5,296 nucleotides of DNA from Alphaproteobacteria bacterium (lineage in GTDB: Bacteria > Pseudomonadota > Alphaproteobacteria > UBA8366 > GCA-2717185), in NCBI GenBank assembly GCA_016764135.1, contig JAESSL010000319.1:1-5296 (forward strand). Reading direction: 5' to 3'. The translations under genes and the position numbers were made by a program. Positions 1 to 4,946 of the stretch are shown one piece after another. The notes beneath the pieces are model-generated. The model searched no databases, had not been told where the DNA came from, and saw only the letters and a program-made list of their open reading frames with translations. Position 1 is the stretch's first letter. Each line of letters begins with the position of its first letter.

Positions 1-202
1 CAGTGTCTCGCCTTACCAAAACCAGACGACGCCGCGCGTCCAGCGCCGTTACGTCGACCACCTGAAGGCGCCGATTTTCCGCGCCCTTGCGCAAGGCGAT
101 GCCGCCAAGTCCGAATCGACGCACCAACAGCGTCAATCCGCCAATGAGGCCCAGCACGAAAATAAGCGCTAGCACGAATTGAAAATAATCGCCGAAGTCC
201 AT
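1..202 (-). CDS. fliO: Flagellar biosynthetic protein FliO, N-terminal part (cut by window edge)
   Basis: The first 67 codons of a minus-strand gene are present and the rest lies beyond base 1. Residues about 8-27 form one hydrophobic membrane helix (FVLALIFVLGLIGGLTLLVR). A basic stretch follows, then the typical FliO cytoplasmic strand pattern RRLQVVDVTALDARRRLVLVRRD at about 44-66, of which the core is LQVVDVTALDARRRLVLV. FliO is a small single-pass membrane protein that helps assemble the FliP ring of the flagellar type III export gate. The ATG at 202-200 is the only usable start, because an in-frame TAA lies two codons upstream. No strong Shine-Dalgarno is visible. The upstream gene ends 65 bases away on the same strand, so co-transcription is likely. 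FliP commonly follows FliO and would be expected outside the window. The assignment rests on pattern and context. Confidence 0.87.
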   Translation of the reverse strand, partial: MDFGDYFQFVLALIFVLGLIGGLTLLVRRFGLGGIALRKGAENRRLQVVDVTALDARRRLVLVRRDT

Positions 203-267
203 GGCTTAACACTTAACTCGCATGCAGGGGCTCAAATGAGGTCTTTCTCAAGACGCTCTCAAATTTC
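203..267 (-). other. Short spacer between the 97-residue gene and fliO
   Basis: This is 65 bases with no terminator-like hairpin. Just before the fliO start, read on the minus strand, there is a short direct repeat (GTTAAGTGTTAAG) but no clear ribosome binding site. The spacing fits genes of one transcript. Confidence 0.5.
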
Positions 268-561
268 TCACTTTGACGCCGCAGCTTCTGCTTCTTCCTT
301 GTGGATAGCCGCAACTTTGTTCTGAATATACTCCACTTCGGCTGAAAGCGTCCGCAGGTCTTCCAGAAGAAGATCCAGGGGTGGTTTCATGTCAATCGCG
401 TCTTCCGGCTCCAGCTCCAGCGTATCCTGACAGGTCTCGTCGAGAAGCTCGTTGACGCTGTCGATGGTGAGGATCTCGCCTTTCAATAAAGCTTCCCGGG
501 CTGCGGCGACCTCTTTCGTCATGAGATCGATATTGTCGATGACTTCCTGCTTGGTCAGCAT
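268..561 (-). CDS. Uncharacterised 97-residue acidic helical protein in flagellar operon
   Basis: I do not recognise this family. The protein is 97 residues, rich in Glu, Asp, Leu and Ala, with no membrane segment and no signal peptide. An N-terminal helix (about 3-27, with KEVAAAREALLKGE) leads into a second helical stretch (about 31-50). Residues 51-62 hold prolines and probably break the helix. A third helix, possibly a coiled coil, covers about 63-92. There is a single Cys at about position 43. The ATG at 561-559 is chosen because GAGGGA lies 7 bases upstream. A longer in-frame start at 599 (MAHADIYL) has no ribosome binding site, and the frame further upstream is only a shadow of the neighbouring gene. 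It sits between the FlhB-like gene (46 bases) and fliO (65 bases), so a role in export or assembly is likely. The size and the E..AL..GE pattern loosely recall FlgN/FliT-type export chaperones, which is inference only. Confidence 0.8.
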   Translation of the reverse strand: MLTKQEVIDNIDLMTKEVAAAREALLKGEILTIDSVNELLDETCQDTLELEPEDAIDMKPPLDLLLEDLRTLSAEVEYIQNKVAAIHKEEAEAAASK

Positions 562-568
562 GATTGTG

Positions 569-574
569 TCCCTC
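569..574 (-). promoter_or_regulatory. Shine-Dalgarno GAGGGA fixing the start of the 97-residue gene
   Basis: Read on the minus strand, GAGGGA stands 7 bases before the ATG at 561. It is the best ribosome binding site on this strand and decides for the shorter reading over the ATG at 599. Confidence 0.75.
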
Positions 575-607
575 AAATATATATCGGCGTGCGCCATAGT
601 CGCGCGT

Positions 608-979
608 TTAATCGCTGGGCGCGTTTTCCGGCGACGAATCCTGATTGTTGTTAGCGTATACGTAACGCAAGATTTCTGCCACGGCGATGAAGGCCTCGAC
701 CGGAATATCGCTATCGAGGTCGACAGCCGCCAAAATCTCGGCGAGATCCGAATCCTCGCGAACCTTAACGTCATGTTTAAACGCGATATCCAGGATAACT
801 TGCGCAAACTCACCGCGCCCGGTCGCAAGGACGCGCGGCGGCTTTGACGGGTCCTTTTCGCTTTGGCCCAGCGCGACCGCAATGGCCCTAATTGCCGGGT
901 CTTTCGCCGCAGACTCGGCAATATTCGCCGGGTCGTCCCCGCCAATTTCCAGATCAACCGTCTTTGGAGGTTCGTTCAT
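608..979 (-). CDS. Stand-alone FlhB C-terminal-domain protein (FlhX/YlqH type)
   Basis: This 123-residue protein corresponds to the part of FlhB that follows the autocleavage site. Residues about 31-110 align with the end of the full FlhB in this window: RAIAVALGQ with HFAVALKY, PPRVLATGRGEFAQVILDIA with APVLVAKGQDLIAQKIREIA, and VEAFIAVAEILRYVY with TEHYKAVAEIISYVW. It has no membrane helices and no NPTH motif, so it cannot be a self-cleaving switch. The N-terminal 30 residues and the tail (after about 110) are polar and probably disordered. Related solitary proteins are FlhX of Helicobacter/Campylobacter and YlqH of Bacillus. The H. pylori protein is known to stand in for the cleaved FlhB C-terminal fragment. 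A role as an export-gate accessory or specificity modulator is inferred. The start at 979 follows the divergent control region. Its ribosome binding site is weak. Confidence 0.87.
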   Translation of the reverse strand: MNEPPKTVDLEIGGDDPANIAESAAKDPAIRAIAVALGQSEKDPSKPPRVLATGRGEFAQVILDIAFKHDVKVREDSDLAEILAAVDLDSDIPVEAFIAVAEILRYVYANNNQDSSPENAPSD

Positions 980-1008
980 GGTGAGTGGCTACCGTGAGTT
1001 CAAAGGTC

Positions 1009-1029
1009 GGCGATAACCCGTTCATCGCC
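1009..1029 (-). repeat. Inverted repeat GGCGAT-N9-ATCGCC in the FlhB-like gene leader
   Basis: Two perfect 6-base arms flank a 9-base spacer, ending 30 bases before the start codon at 979. In the minus-strand transcript it could form a hairpin ahead of the weak ribosome binding region, or on DNA it could be an operator. It could also be chance. Confidence 0.35.
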
Positions 1030-1042
1030 AAATTGCAGTTGA

Positions 1043-1058
1043 GTCTAACACTTTAGAC
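1043..1058. promoter_or_regulatory. Perfect palindrome GTCTAA-CACT-TTAGAC, candidate operator
   Basis: A 6-4-6 perfect dyad lies near the middle of the divergent region, where a dimeric regulator could act on both operons. Bases 1041-1045 read GAGTC, a GANTC site of the kind methylated by CcrM in many alphaproteobacteria, and it overlaps the left arm. It does not fit the CtrA pattern TTAA-N7-TTAA. No known regulator is recognised. Confidence 0.4.
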
Positions 1059-1084
1059 GCTGCGCCGATAATAAAACCGGTCCG

Positions 1085-1105
1085 GCGGCGACGCTTTCCC
1101 GCCGC
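1085..1105. repeat. GC-rich inverted repeat GCGGCG-N9-CGCCGC upstream of the -24 box
   Basis: Perfect 6-base arms with a 9-base spacer end 10 bases before the -24 element of the candidate sigma-54 promoter. It could be a regulator site. Activators of sigma-54 usually bind further away, and low-complexity GC-rich repeats arise easily by chance. Confidence 0.25.
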
Positions 1106-1115
1106 GCACGGGCGC

Positions 1116-1131
1116 TGGCATTGTTTATGCA
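1116..1131 (+). promoter_or_regulatory. Candidate sigma-54 (RpoN) promoter for flgB operon
   Basis: The bases TGGCATTGTTTATGCA match the -24/-12 layout of RpoN promoters. GG at 1117-1118 and GC at 1129-1130 are separated by exactly 10 bases, with TGGCA at -24 and TGCA at -12 (consensus TGGCAC-N5-TTGCA). Transcription would start near 1142, giving a leader of about 90 bases before the flgB start at 1229. Sigma-54 control of flagellar structural genes is well known in Caulobacter and other bacteria. The site is the best promoter match in the window, but no start site has been mapped. Confidence 0.55.
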
Positions 1132-1164
1132 AGATTGGGGATTATGCAAGATTGGGTTATGCAG
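1125..1164 (+). repeat. Near-tandem repeat TTATGCAAGATTGGG (two full copies plus a partial third)
   Basis: The 15-base unit occurs at 1125-1139 and 1142-1156 without mismatch, and TTATGCA recurs at 1157-1163, giving spacings of 17 and 15 bases. The first copy overlaps the -12 box of the candidate sigma-54 promoter. The repeat also creates an apparent upstream extension of the flgB frame (repeated MQDWG-like residues) that is unlikely to be translated. Confidence 0.85.
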
Positions 1165-1228
1165 AAATGACGTTGAAGCCGCGTTTTGCGCGATCAGGCT
1201 TCAGAGCCGGGACAAAAGAAAGACGACT

Positions 1229-1633
1229 ATGAACATTCAGGACGTAAAAGTCGTTCAAATGATGACCGACAGGATGAAGTGGTTGAGCCAGCGCCAACGC
1301 GTTCTGGCTGAAAACGTCGCCAATTCAGATACGCCGAACTATGTCGCCAAAGACATGAAAAAAGTCGATTTCGAAAAAATTGCGAGCGCCCGGCACTTTC
1401 AGATGGAATTGGCGACCACGCATTCATCTCACTATTCAGCGTCGCGCCTGCACAGCCAAATGGGCGCGGTGCAGGAAAACCAGACGCCGGTAGAGACGTC
1501 GCCAACCGGCAATAGCGTGGTGATCGAAGAAGAGCTTATCAAAGTGGCCGACACGGTTGTTCAGTATCAATTGATGACAAGCCTCTACAAGAAACAGCTT
1601 GGCATGTACCGAATGGCGCTTGGCAACCGATAA
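1229..1633 (+). CDS. flgB: Flagellar proximal rod protein FlgB
   Basis: FlgB is a proximal rod subunit exported through the flagellar type III gate, acting with FlgC and FliE to link the MS ring to the drive shaft. The 134-residue length is normal. The rod-family N-terminal motif is at about 24-41 (RVLAENVANSDTPNYVAK). The C-terminal helix typical of axial proteins is at about 98-131 (VIEEELIKVADTVVQYQLMT, then YKKQLGMYRMALG). The ATG at 1229 gives the usual family start (MNIQDV). A start at 1121 would add 36 residues with repeat-derived sequence and would lie upstream of the proposed transcription start. The ribosome binding site is weak (AGAAAG). It is the first gene of the plus-strand operon, with flgC 49 bases downstream. 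Confidence 0.96.
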   Translation: MNIQDVKVVQMMTDRMKWLSQRQRVLAENVANSDTPNYVAKDMKKVDFEKIASARHFQMELATTHSSHYSASRLHSQMGAVQENQTPVETSPTGNSVVIEEELIKVADTVVQYQLMTSLYKKQLGMYRMALGNR

Positions 1634-1669
1634 CACCCACTCAATTCGAATTTTATACAGCGCGGACTC

Positions 1670-1675
1670 AGGAGA
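1670..1675 (+). promoter_or_regulatory. Shine-Dalgarno AGGAGA fixing the flgC start
   Basis: AGGAGA lies 7 bases before the ATG at 1683 and selects it over the earlier in-frame ATG at 1599, which lies inside flgB. Confidence 0.85.
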
Positions 1676-1682
1676 AACCGGA

Positions 1683-2096
1683 ATGGCGAGCGATTTACAG
1701 ACCAGCATGATGATTTCCGCAGCCGGGATGCGGAGCCAGGGCCAGCGCGTGAAAGTGATCGCGGAAAATATCGCCAATGCGAATTCGACGGCGAATACTC
1801 CCGGTGGCGACCCGTATCGTCGTCAGGTTGTCACCTTCAAAAGCGTTTTCGATCGCGAGTTAAACGCGGATATCGTGCGCATCGACAAAATTCGCCCGGA
1901 TAATTCAGAATTCAATCTGGTTTATGATCCGGTGCATCCGGCGTCCGGGCCCAACGGTTATTACAAGAAGCCCAATGTTCAAAGCCTTGTTGAAATGGTG
2001 GATATGCGTGAAGCGCAGCGGTCATATGAAGCCAATGTCAATATGGTCGACACCGCCCGAAAGATGTTGATGAGCACGATCAATCTGTTGCGCTAA
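1683..2096 (+). CDS. flgC: Flagellar proximal rod protein FlgC
   Basis: FlgC is the second proximal rod subunit, exported and assembled with FlgB and FliE. The 137-residue product has the rod N-terminal signature at about 6-45 (ISAAGMRSQGQRVKVIAENI, then ANANSTANTPGGDPYRRQ). A family-typical middle segment is VYDPVHPASGPNGYYKKPNV at about 80-99. The C-terminal axial helix is at about 103-136 (VEMVDMREAQRSYEANVNMV, then DTARKMLMSTINLL). The start at 1683 is supported by AGGAGA 7 bases upstream and by the expected MASD-type N-terminus. It follows flgB by 49 bases and is followed by the longest gap of the operon (224 bases). Confidence 0.97.
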   Translation: MASDLQTSMMISAAGMRSQGQRVKVIAENIANANSTANTPGGDPYRRQVVTFKSVFDRELNADIVRIDKIRPDNSEFNLVYDPVHPASGPNGYYKKPNVQSLVEMVDMREAQRSYEANVNMVDTARKMLMSTINLLR

Positions 2097-2141
2097 CATT
2101 TGACCGGTGTCGCAATGACGGGGCGGTTGTCAGGTTTCTTT

Positions 2142-2170
2142 TTGAATTTTCGGAGTATTTATAGTAATAT
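2142..2170 (+). promoter_or_regulatory. Possible sigma-70-type promoter ahead of fliE
   Basis: TTGAAT (2142-2147) and TAATAT (2165-2170) are separated by 17 bases, the ideal spacing, with four of six consensus bases in each box. It lies in the AT-rich part of the flgC-fliE gap and would give fliE-fliQ-fliR-flhB an independent start. AT-rich sequence produces such matches easily, so this is tentative. Confidence 0.3.
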
Positions 2171-2308
2171 ATTGATCCGCATCATGAATCATCCGTCTTA
2201 TCGACGCGCGCAGCGTCTGTCGCAACCTATTTGGCGCGACGTTTTAGCCGCGATACCTCGAAAGCCGATGATTTGGACGATGTTAAGTTGAGACAATGTT
2301 GAATTGAC

Positions 2309-2313
2309 GAGGA
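2309..2313 (+). promoter_or_regulatory. Shine-Dalgarno GAGGA of fliE
   Basis: GAGGA lies 7 bases upstream of the fliE ATG at 2321 and supports this start. Confidence 0.75.
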
Positions 2314-2320
2314 CCGGGAT

Positions 2321-2635
2321 ATGGCGGTGAATTTTTCAGAAGCGGCCCGCGCGCTCAATCAGGCCGCCGCGCTGACGAAAGCGCCAGGGATTGCATCTCC
2401 GGATAGCGGCGGCGCCGGCGTAGAATTCTCGCAACTGCTCAAGGATGCGGCGAAACAGGCCGTGGAAGCCGGCGAACGGGGCGAGGCCATGACCGTCAAG
2501 GCAGTACAGGGTCAGGCTGATGTGGCCGAAGTTGTCACCGCGGTCGCCAACGCCGAGATTACCTTGCAGACTGTTGTCGCGGTGCGGGACAAATTCATTG
2601 CGGCCTATCAGGAAATTTTACGGATGCCAATATAG
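2321..2635 (+). CDS. fliE: Flagellar hook-basal body protein FliE
   Basis: FliE is the adaptor between the MS ring (FliF) and the proximal rod, and is among the first export substrates. At 104 residues it is of usual length. The N-terminal half is Ala-rich and low in complexity. The family signature fills the C-terminal half: FSQLLKDAAKQAVEAGERGE at about 36-55, VAEVVTAVANAEITLQTVVA at about 68-87, and VRDKFIAAYQEILRMPI to the end, where the final RMPI is highly typical. GAGGA stands 7 bases before the ATG. It lies after the long flgC gap and 50 bases ahead of fliQ. Confidence 0.96.
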   Translation: MAVNFSEAARALNQAAALTKAPGIASPDSGGAGVEFSQLLKDAAKQAVEAGERGEAMTVKAVQGQADVAEVVTAVANAEITLQTVVAVRDKFIAAYQEILRMPI

Positions 2636-2636
2636 G

Positions 2637-2657
2637 CGCGCCCAAATTCGGGACGCG
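2637..2657 (+). repeat. Hairpin after fliE (CGCGCCC / GGG-A-CGCG)
   Basis: Two bases after the fliE stop codon, CGCGCCC (2637-2643) can pair with GGGACGCG (2650-2657) with one bulged A and a 6-base loop, giving about 7 pairs. No run of T follows, so it is not a normal intrinsic terminator. It could stabilise the 3' end of the fliE message or tune expression of fliQ. Confidence 0.4.
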
Positions 2658-2685
2658 TTAAGGGCCGTTTGTTGAGAGCCAATTC

Positions 2686-2952
2686 ATGAATGAGCAACAG
2701 GCGCTGGAATTTGGCCGGGAAGCGATCTTCACGGTTTTGCAAATCGGGACGCCCATCATGTTGATAGCGCTGGTCGTCGGCCTCACTATTGCGCTTTTCC
2801 AGGCATTGACGCAAATTCAGGAAATGACCTTGACGTTCGTTCCGAAAATTCTCGTGATTTTCCTGACCCTCATTTTGTTTTTACCGTATATCCTGGATAA
2901 AATGCAGACCTTCATGCTGGGCGTGGCCGATCGAATCGCGACAATCAGTTAA
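2686..2952 (+). CDS. fliQ: Flagellar export gate protein FliQ
   Basis: FliQ is a small membrane protein that wraps the FliP/FliR core of the flagellar type III export gate. The 88-residue product is of normal length, with two hydrophobic helices at about 14-39 and 55-72. They flank the highly conserved loop FQALTQIQEMTLTFVPK at about 38-54. The start at 2686 gives MNEQQALEFGREA, typical of the family, with a modest GAGAG 7 bases upstream. It follows fliE by 50 bases, and fliR begins 93 bases downstream. Confidence 0.97.
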   Translation: MNEQQALEFGREAIFTVLQIGTPIMLIALVVGLTIALFQALTQIQEMTLTFVPKILVIFLTLILFLPYILDKMQTFMLGVADRIATIS

Positions 2953-2993
2953 ATTTCGCCCCGTCGGGTTTTGGCGTCCGTCAGGCCTCAACG

Positions 2994-3018
2994 CGGCGGA
3001 GCCGTTTGCGCCGTTTTT
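2994..3018 (+). terminator. Weak terminator- or attenuator-like hairpin between fliQ and fliR
   Basis: CGGCG (2994-2998) can pair with CGCCG (3009-3013) across a 10-base loop, followed directly by five T. The stem is only 5 pairs (6 with a G-U pair), and the genes on both sides should be expressed together, so full termination is unlikely. It could reduce read-through or be chance. Confidence 0.22.
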
Positions 3019-3045
3019 CAGCGTAGTTCCGGGTCAAATTAGTCG

Positions 3046-3804
3046 ATGTTGAACCAGCTTCTCACAATTGATGGTTTCGCCTATCTGCTGGTCTTCAGCC
3101 GCGTTGGTTCGACCATCATGCTCATGCCCGGGATAGGGGAAGCGTATATTCCCACACGCATTCGGTTGCTGTTTGCAATTCTGGTTACGGCGATCATGAC
3201 GCCGCTCCTGACAGCCCTGCTGCCTGCGATACCGCCTGTGTTCGCGGGCGTCCTGGTGTTGATCGCCGGCGAGGTGCTGATCGGCGTTTACATCGGCATG
3301 ATCGCGCGCATTCTTGTGGCTGGCTTGGCGACTGCGGGTACGATTATCGCCTTTTTGACCGGGTTTGCGAACGCCTTGCTGTTCAACCCCGCACTTCAGG
3401 ATCAGGGGTCCATTACGGCCGTCTTGTTGACCTTGATGGGAACGCTTTTGTTGCTCATCACGGATATGCACCACATTATGTTGATGGGGGTATTTGATAG
3501 CTACACACTCTTTGCGCCGGGCGTTGCGCCGCCAATTGCTGATTTCGCCGATCTTATGGCGCGAGTGGTCGCGGGCAGCTTCAAGATCGGCGTTCAGATT
3601 GCGGCGCCGTTTATTGTCGTGGCGCTCATGTTCTATATCAGCCTCGGATTGTTGGCGCGTTTGATGCCTCAATTGCAGGTCTTCTTTGTTGGCCTGCCCT
3701 TGCAGATAATGTTGGGCCTGACGGTTCTGATGATGACGCTATCTTCTGCTATGATGTGGTTCCTTTCGTATTTCACGCGCGAATTCTCGCGGTTTCTGGG
3801 ATAG
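3046..3804 (+). CDS. fliR: Flagellar export gate protein FliR
   Basis: FliR forms the pore of the flagellar export gate with FliP and docks with FlhB. The 252-residue protein is of normal length and strongly hydrophobic, with about six membrane segments. Conserved stretches are SRVGSTIMLMPGIGEAYIPT at about 18-37, GEVLIGVYIGMIAR at about 75-88, and RLMPQLQVFFVGLPLQIMLG at about 205-224, the last being the most diagnostic. The start at 3046 gives the usual short N-terminus before the first helix. Only weak ribosome binding sequence is visible. The stop codon lies 5 bases before flhB, so the two genes are probably translationally coupled. In some clostridia FliR and FlhB are fused, and here they are separate. 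Confidence 0.97.
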   Translation: MLNQLLTIDGFAYLLVFSRVGSTIMLMPGIGEAYIPTRIRLLFAILVTAIMTPLLTALLPAIPPVFAGVLVLIAGEVLIGVYIGMIARILVAGLATAGTIIAFLTGFANALLFNPALQDQGSITAVLLTLMGTLLLLITDMHHIMLMGVFDSYTLFAPGVAPPIADFADLMARVVAGSFKIGVQIAAPFIVVALMFYISLGLLARLMPQLQVFFVGLPLQIMLGLTVLMMTLSSAMMWFLSYFTREFSRFLG

Positions 3805-3809
3805 GCCGG

Positions 3810-4892
3810 ATGTCAGACGAACCAGATGAAGCACAAAAAACTGAGGAAGCGACTCCGAAAAAGATCGCGCAGGCGCGCGAGCGCGGAAACGTCCCGCGTA
3901 GTATGGAGGTCAACACCTGGCTGATGCTGTTCGCTGGCGCGATCCTCGTCGGCGCCTTTGGGCCCGGTTTGATGGACGAGATACGCATCCTCAACCTGGC
4001 GTTTATCGAGCGACCGGATCAATTTCCGATGGATCGCGGGAACCTCGGAGATATATTAGTCGAAACGATAAAATCCGTTGCGCTTCTCCTCGCGGGGCCA
4101 GTCGTGATTATGGTTATTTTCGCGCTGGCGTCCGGGTTGGTGCAGAATGGTCTGGTCTATGCGCCAAAGGCCATGGAGCCAAAGCTTGAAAAACTGTCGC
4201 CCTTGAAGGGGTTGAAGAAGTTTGCGACCAGTCGACAATATGTCGAGTTTCTCAAAGGCTTGTTTAAATTGACGATCGTCGGCACGACGGCGTTGTTGTT
4301 GTTGTGGCCGGAATTTGATCGCATCGACACCTTTTCGTCCTTTGACCCGCTTAACATTCTCAAGTTGGTGCATGAGCTGATTATGCGTTTGCTGGCTTAT
4401 GTTCTGGCGATTTTAGCGGTCATTGCGCTGATCGATTTCATCTATCAGCGGATGCAGCACGCAAAGCAGCTGCGAATGACCAAGCAGGAAATCAAGGACG
4501 AGTTCAAACAGGCTGAGGGTGACCCTCATGTGAAAGGACGGCTCCGTCAAATACGAATGGAGCGAGCGCGGCAGCGCATGATGCAGGCGGTGCCGGACGC
4601 CGATGTCGTCGTCACCAACCCGACGCATTTCGCCGTCGCCTTAAAATATAAACCCGATCGCGATATGGACGCACCCGTGCTGGTGGCCAAAGGGCAAGAC
4701 CTTATCGCCCAGAAAATTCGGGAAATCGCCATCGAAAACGGCATCATGATCGTTGAAAACAAACCCTTGGCGCAGGCGCTTTTCAAGACCGTTGAGATCG
4801 ATCAGGAAGTGCCGACGGAGCATTACAAGGCCGTGGCGGAGATCATCAGCTATGTGTGGCGCATCAAGGGCAGGATCATGCCAGCGGATTAA
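3810..4892 (+). CDS. flhB: Flagellar export specificity switch protein FlhB
   Basis: FlhB is the membrane switch protein that changes export from rod/hook to filament substrates after self-cleavage. The 360-residue protein is of normal length. The family N-terminus is at about 10-30 (KTEEATPKKIAQARERGNVP). Membrane segments lie at about 36-52, 88-110, 148-166 and 187-212. The linker helix at about 213-262 is basic, and the cleavage motif NPTH is intact at 270-273. The C-terminal domain (274-360) carries VLVAKGQDLIAQKIREIAIE and AVAEIISYVWRIKGR. The ATG at 3810 gives the typical start MSDEPDEAQKTEEATPKK. A start at 3756 would lie inside fliR and add 18 unrelated residues. The FlhB-like gene at 608-979 is a paralogue of its C-terminal domain. 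Confidence 0.98.
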   Translation: MSDEPDEAQKTEEATPKKIAQARERGNVPRSMEVNTWLMLFAGAILVGAFGPGLMDEIRILNLAFIERPDQFPMDRGNLGDILVETIKSVALLLAGPVVIMVIFALASGLVQNGLVYAPKAMEPKLEKLSPLKGLKKFATSRQYVEFLKGLFKLTIVGTTALLLLWPEFDRIDTFSSFDPLNILKLVHELIMRLLAYVLAILAVIALIDFIYQRMQHAKQLRMTKQEIKDEFKQAEGDPHVKGRLRQIRMERARQRMMQAVPDADVVVTNPTHFAVALKYKPDRDMDAPVLVAKGQDLIAQKIREIAIENGIMIVENKPLAQALFKTVEIDQEVPTEHYKAVAEIISYVWRIKGRIMPAD

Positions 4893-4946
4893 TAACCGTC
4901 AAAGGTCTGTCGAATCTGAGAGAGTGAACCGGGGCGCAAGAAAATA

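Larger units (their letters stand above)
980..1228. promoter_or_regulatory. Divergent control region between the FlhB-like gene and flgB
   Basis: These 249 bases separate the two divergent flagellar operons and hold no convincing gene. They contain, in order, an inverted repeat in the leader of the minus-strand operon (1009-1029), a perfect palindrome with a GANTC site (1041-1058), a GC-rich inverted repeat (1085-1105), a sigma-54-type promoter facing flgB (1116-1131) and a near-tandem repeat (1125-1164). No convincing -35/-10 pair was found for the minus-strand operon. Confidence 0.7.
2097..2320 (+). other. Long flgC-fliE intergenic region with AT-rich core
   Basis: This 224-base gap is unusual in an operon whose other gaps are 5 to 93 bases. 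Bases about 2134-2176 are markedly AT-rich against GC-richer surroundings. Short dyads occur at 2203-2217 (GACGC-N5-GCGTC) and 2219-2240 (GTCGC-N12-GCGAC). A 63-codon open frame at 2100-2291 has no recognisable family, no good ribosome binding site and no rod-like features, so I do not call it a gene. Confidence 0.55.

Noticed and set aside
765..780. CtrA-like site TTAA-N8-TTAA
   Set aside because: The spacer is 8 bases rather than the required 7, and it lies inside the coding sequence of the FlhB-like gene.
562..957. Upstream extension of the 97-residue frame to a 229-residue protein on the minus strand
   Set aside because: The extra part is Arg/Ser-rich, overlaps the FlhB-like gene in another frame and resembles no protein. 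The ribosome binding site supports the start at 561.
452..1016. Plus-strand frames at 452-847 and 687-1016
   Set aside because: Both are opposite the better supported minus-strand genes and show no family signature.
1121..1228. Longer flgB start adding 36 residues
   Set aside because: The extension is translated from the near-tandem repeat and the promoter region, lacks family similarity and lies largely upstream of or around the likely transcription start.
2100..2291. 63-codon open frame between flgC and fliE
   Set aside because: It has no ribosome binding site, no recognisable family and no protein-like pattern, and crosses the AT-rich stretch. It is probably a chance frame. Another frame there (2171-2300) looks protein-like but has no start codon.
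3034..3672. 212-residue frame on the minus strand
   Set aside because: It is antisense to fliR. Its His/Arg/Gln-rich composition is what the complement of a hydrophobic membrane protein gene produces.
4893..4946. Terminator after flhB
   Set aside because: No stem followed by a T-run is present in these 54 bases. The downstream gene may be co-transcribed.
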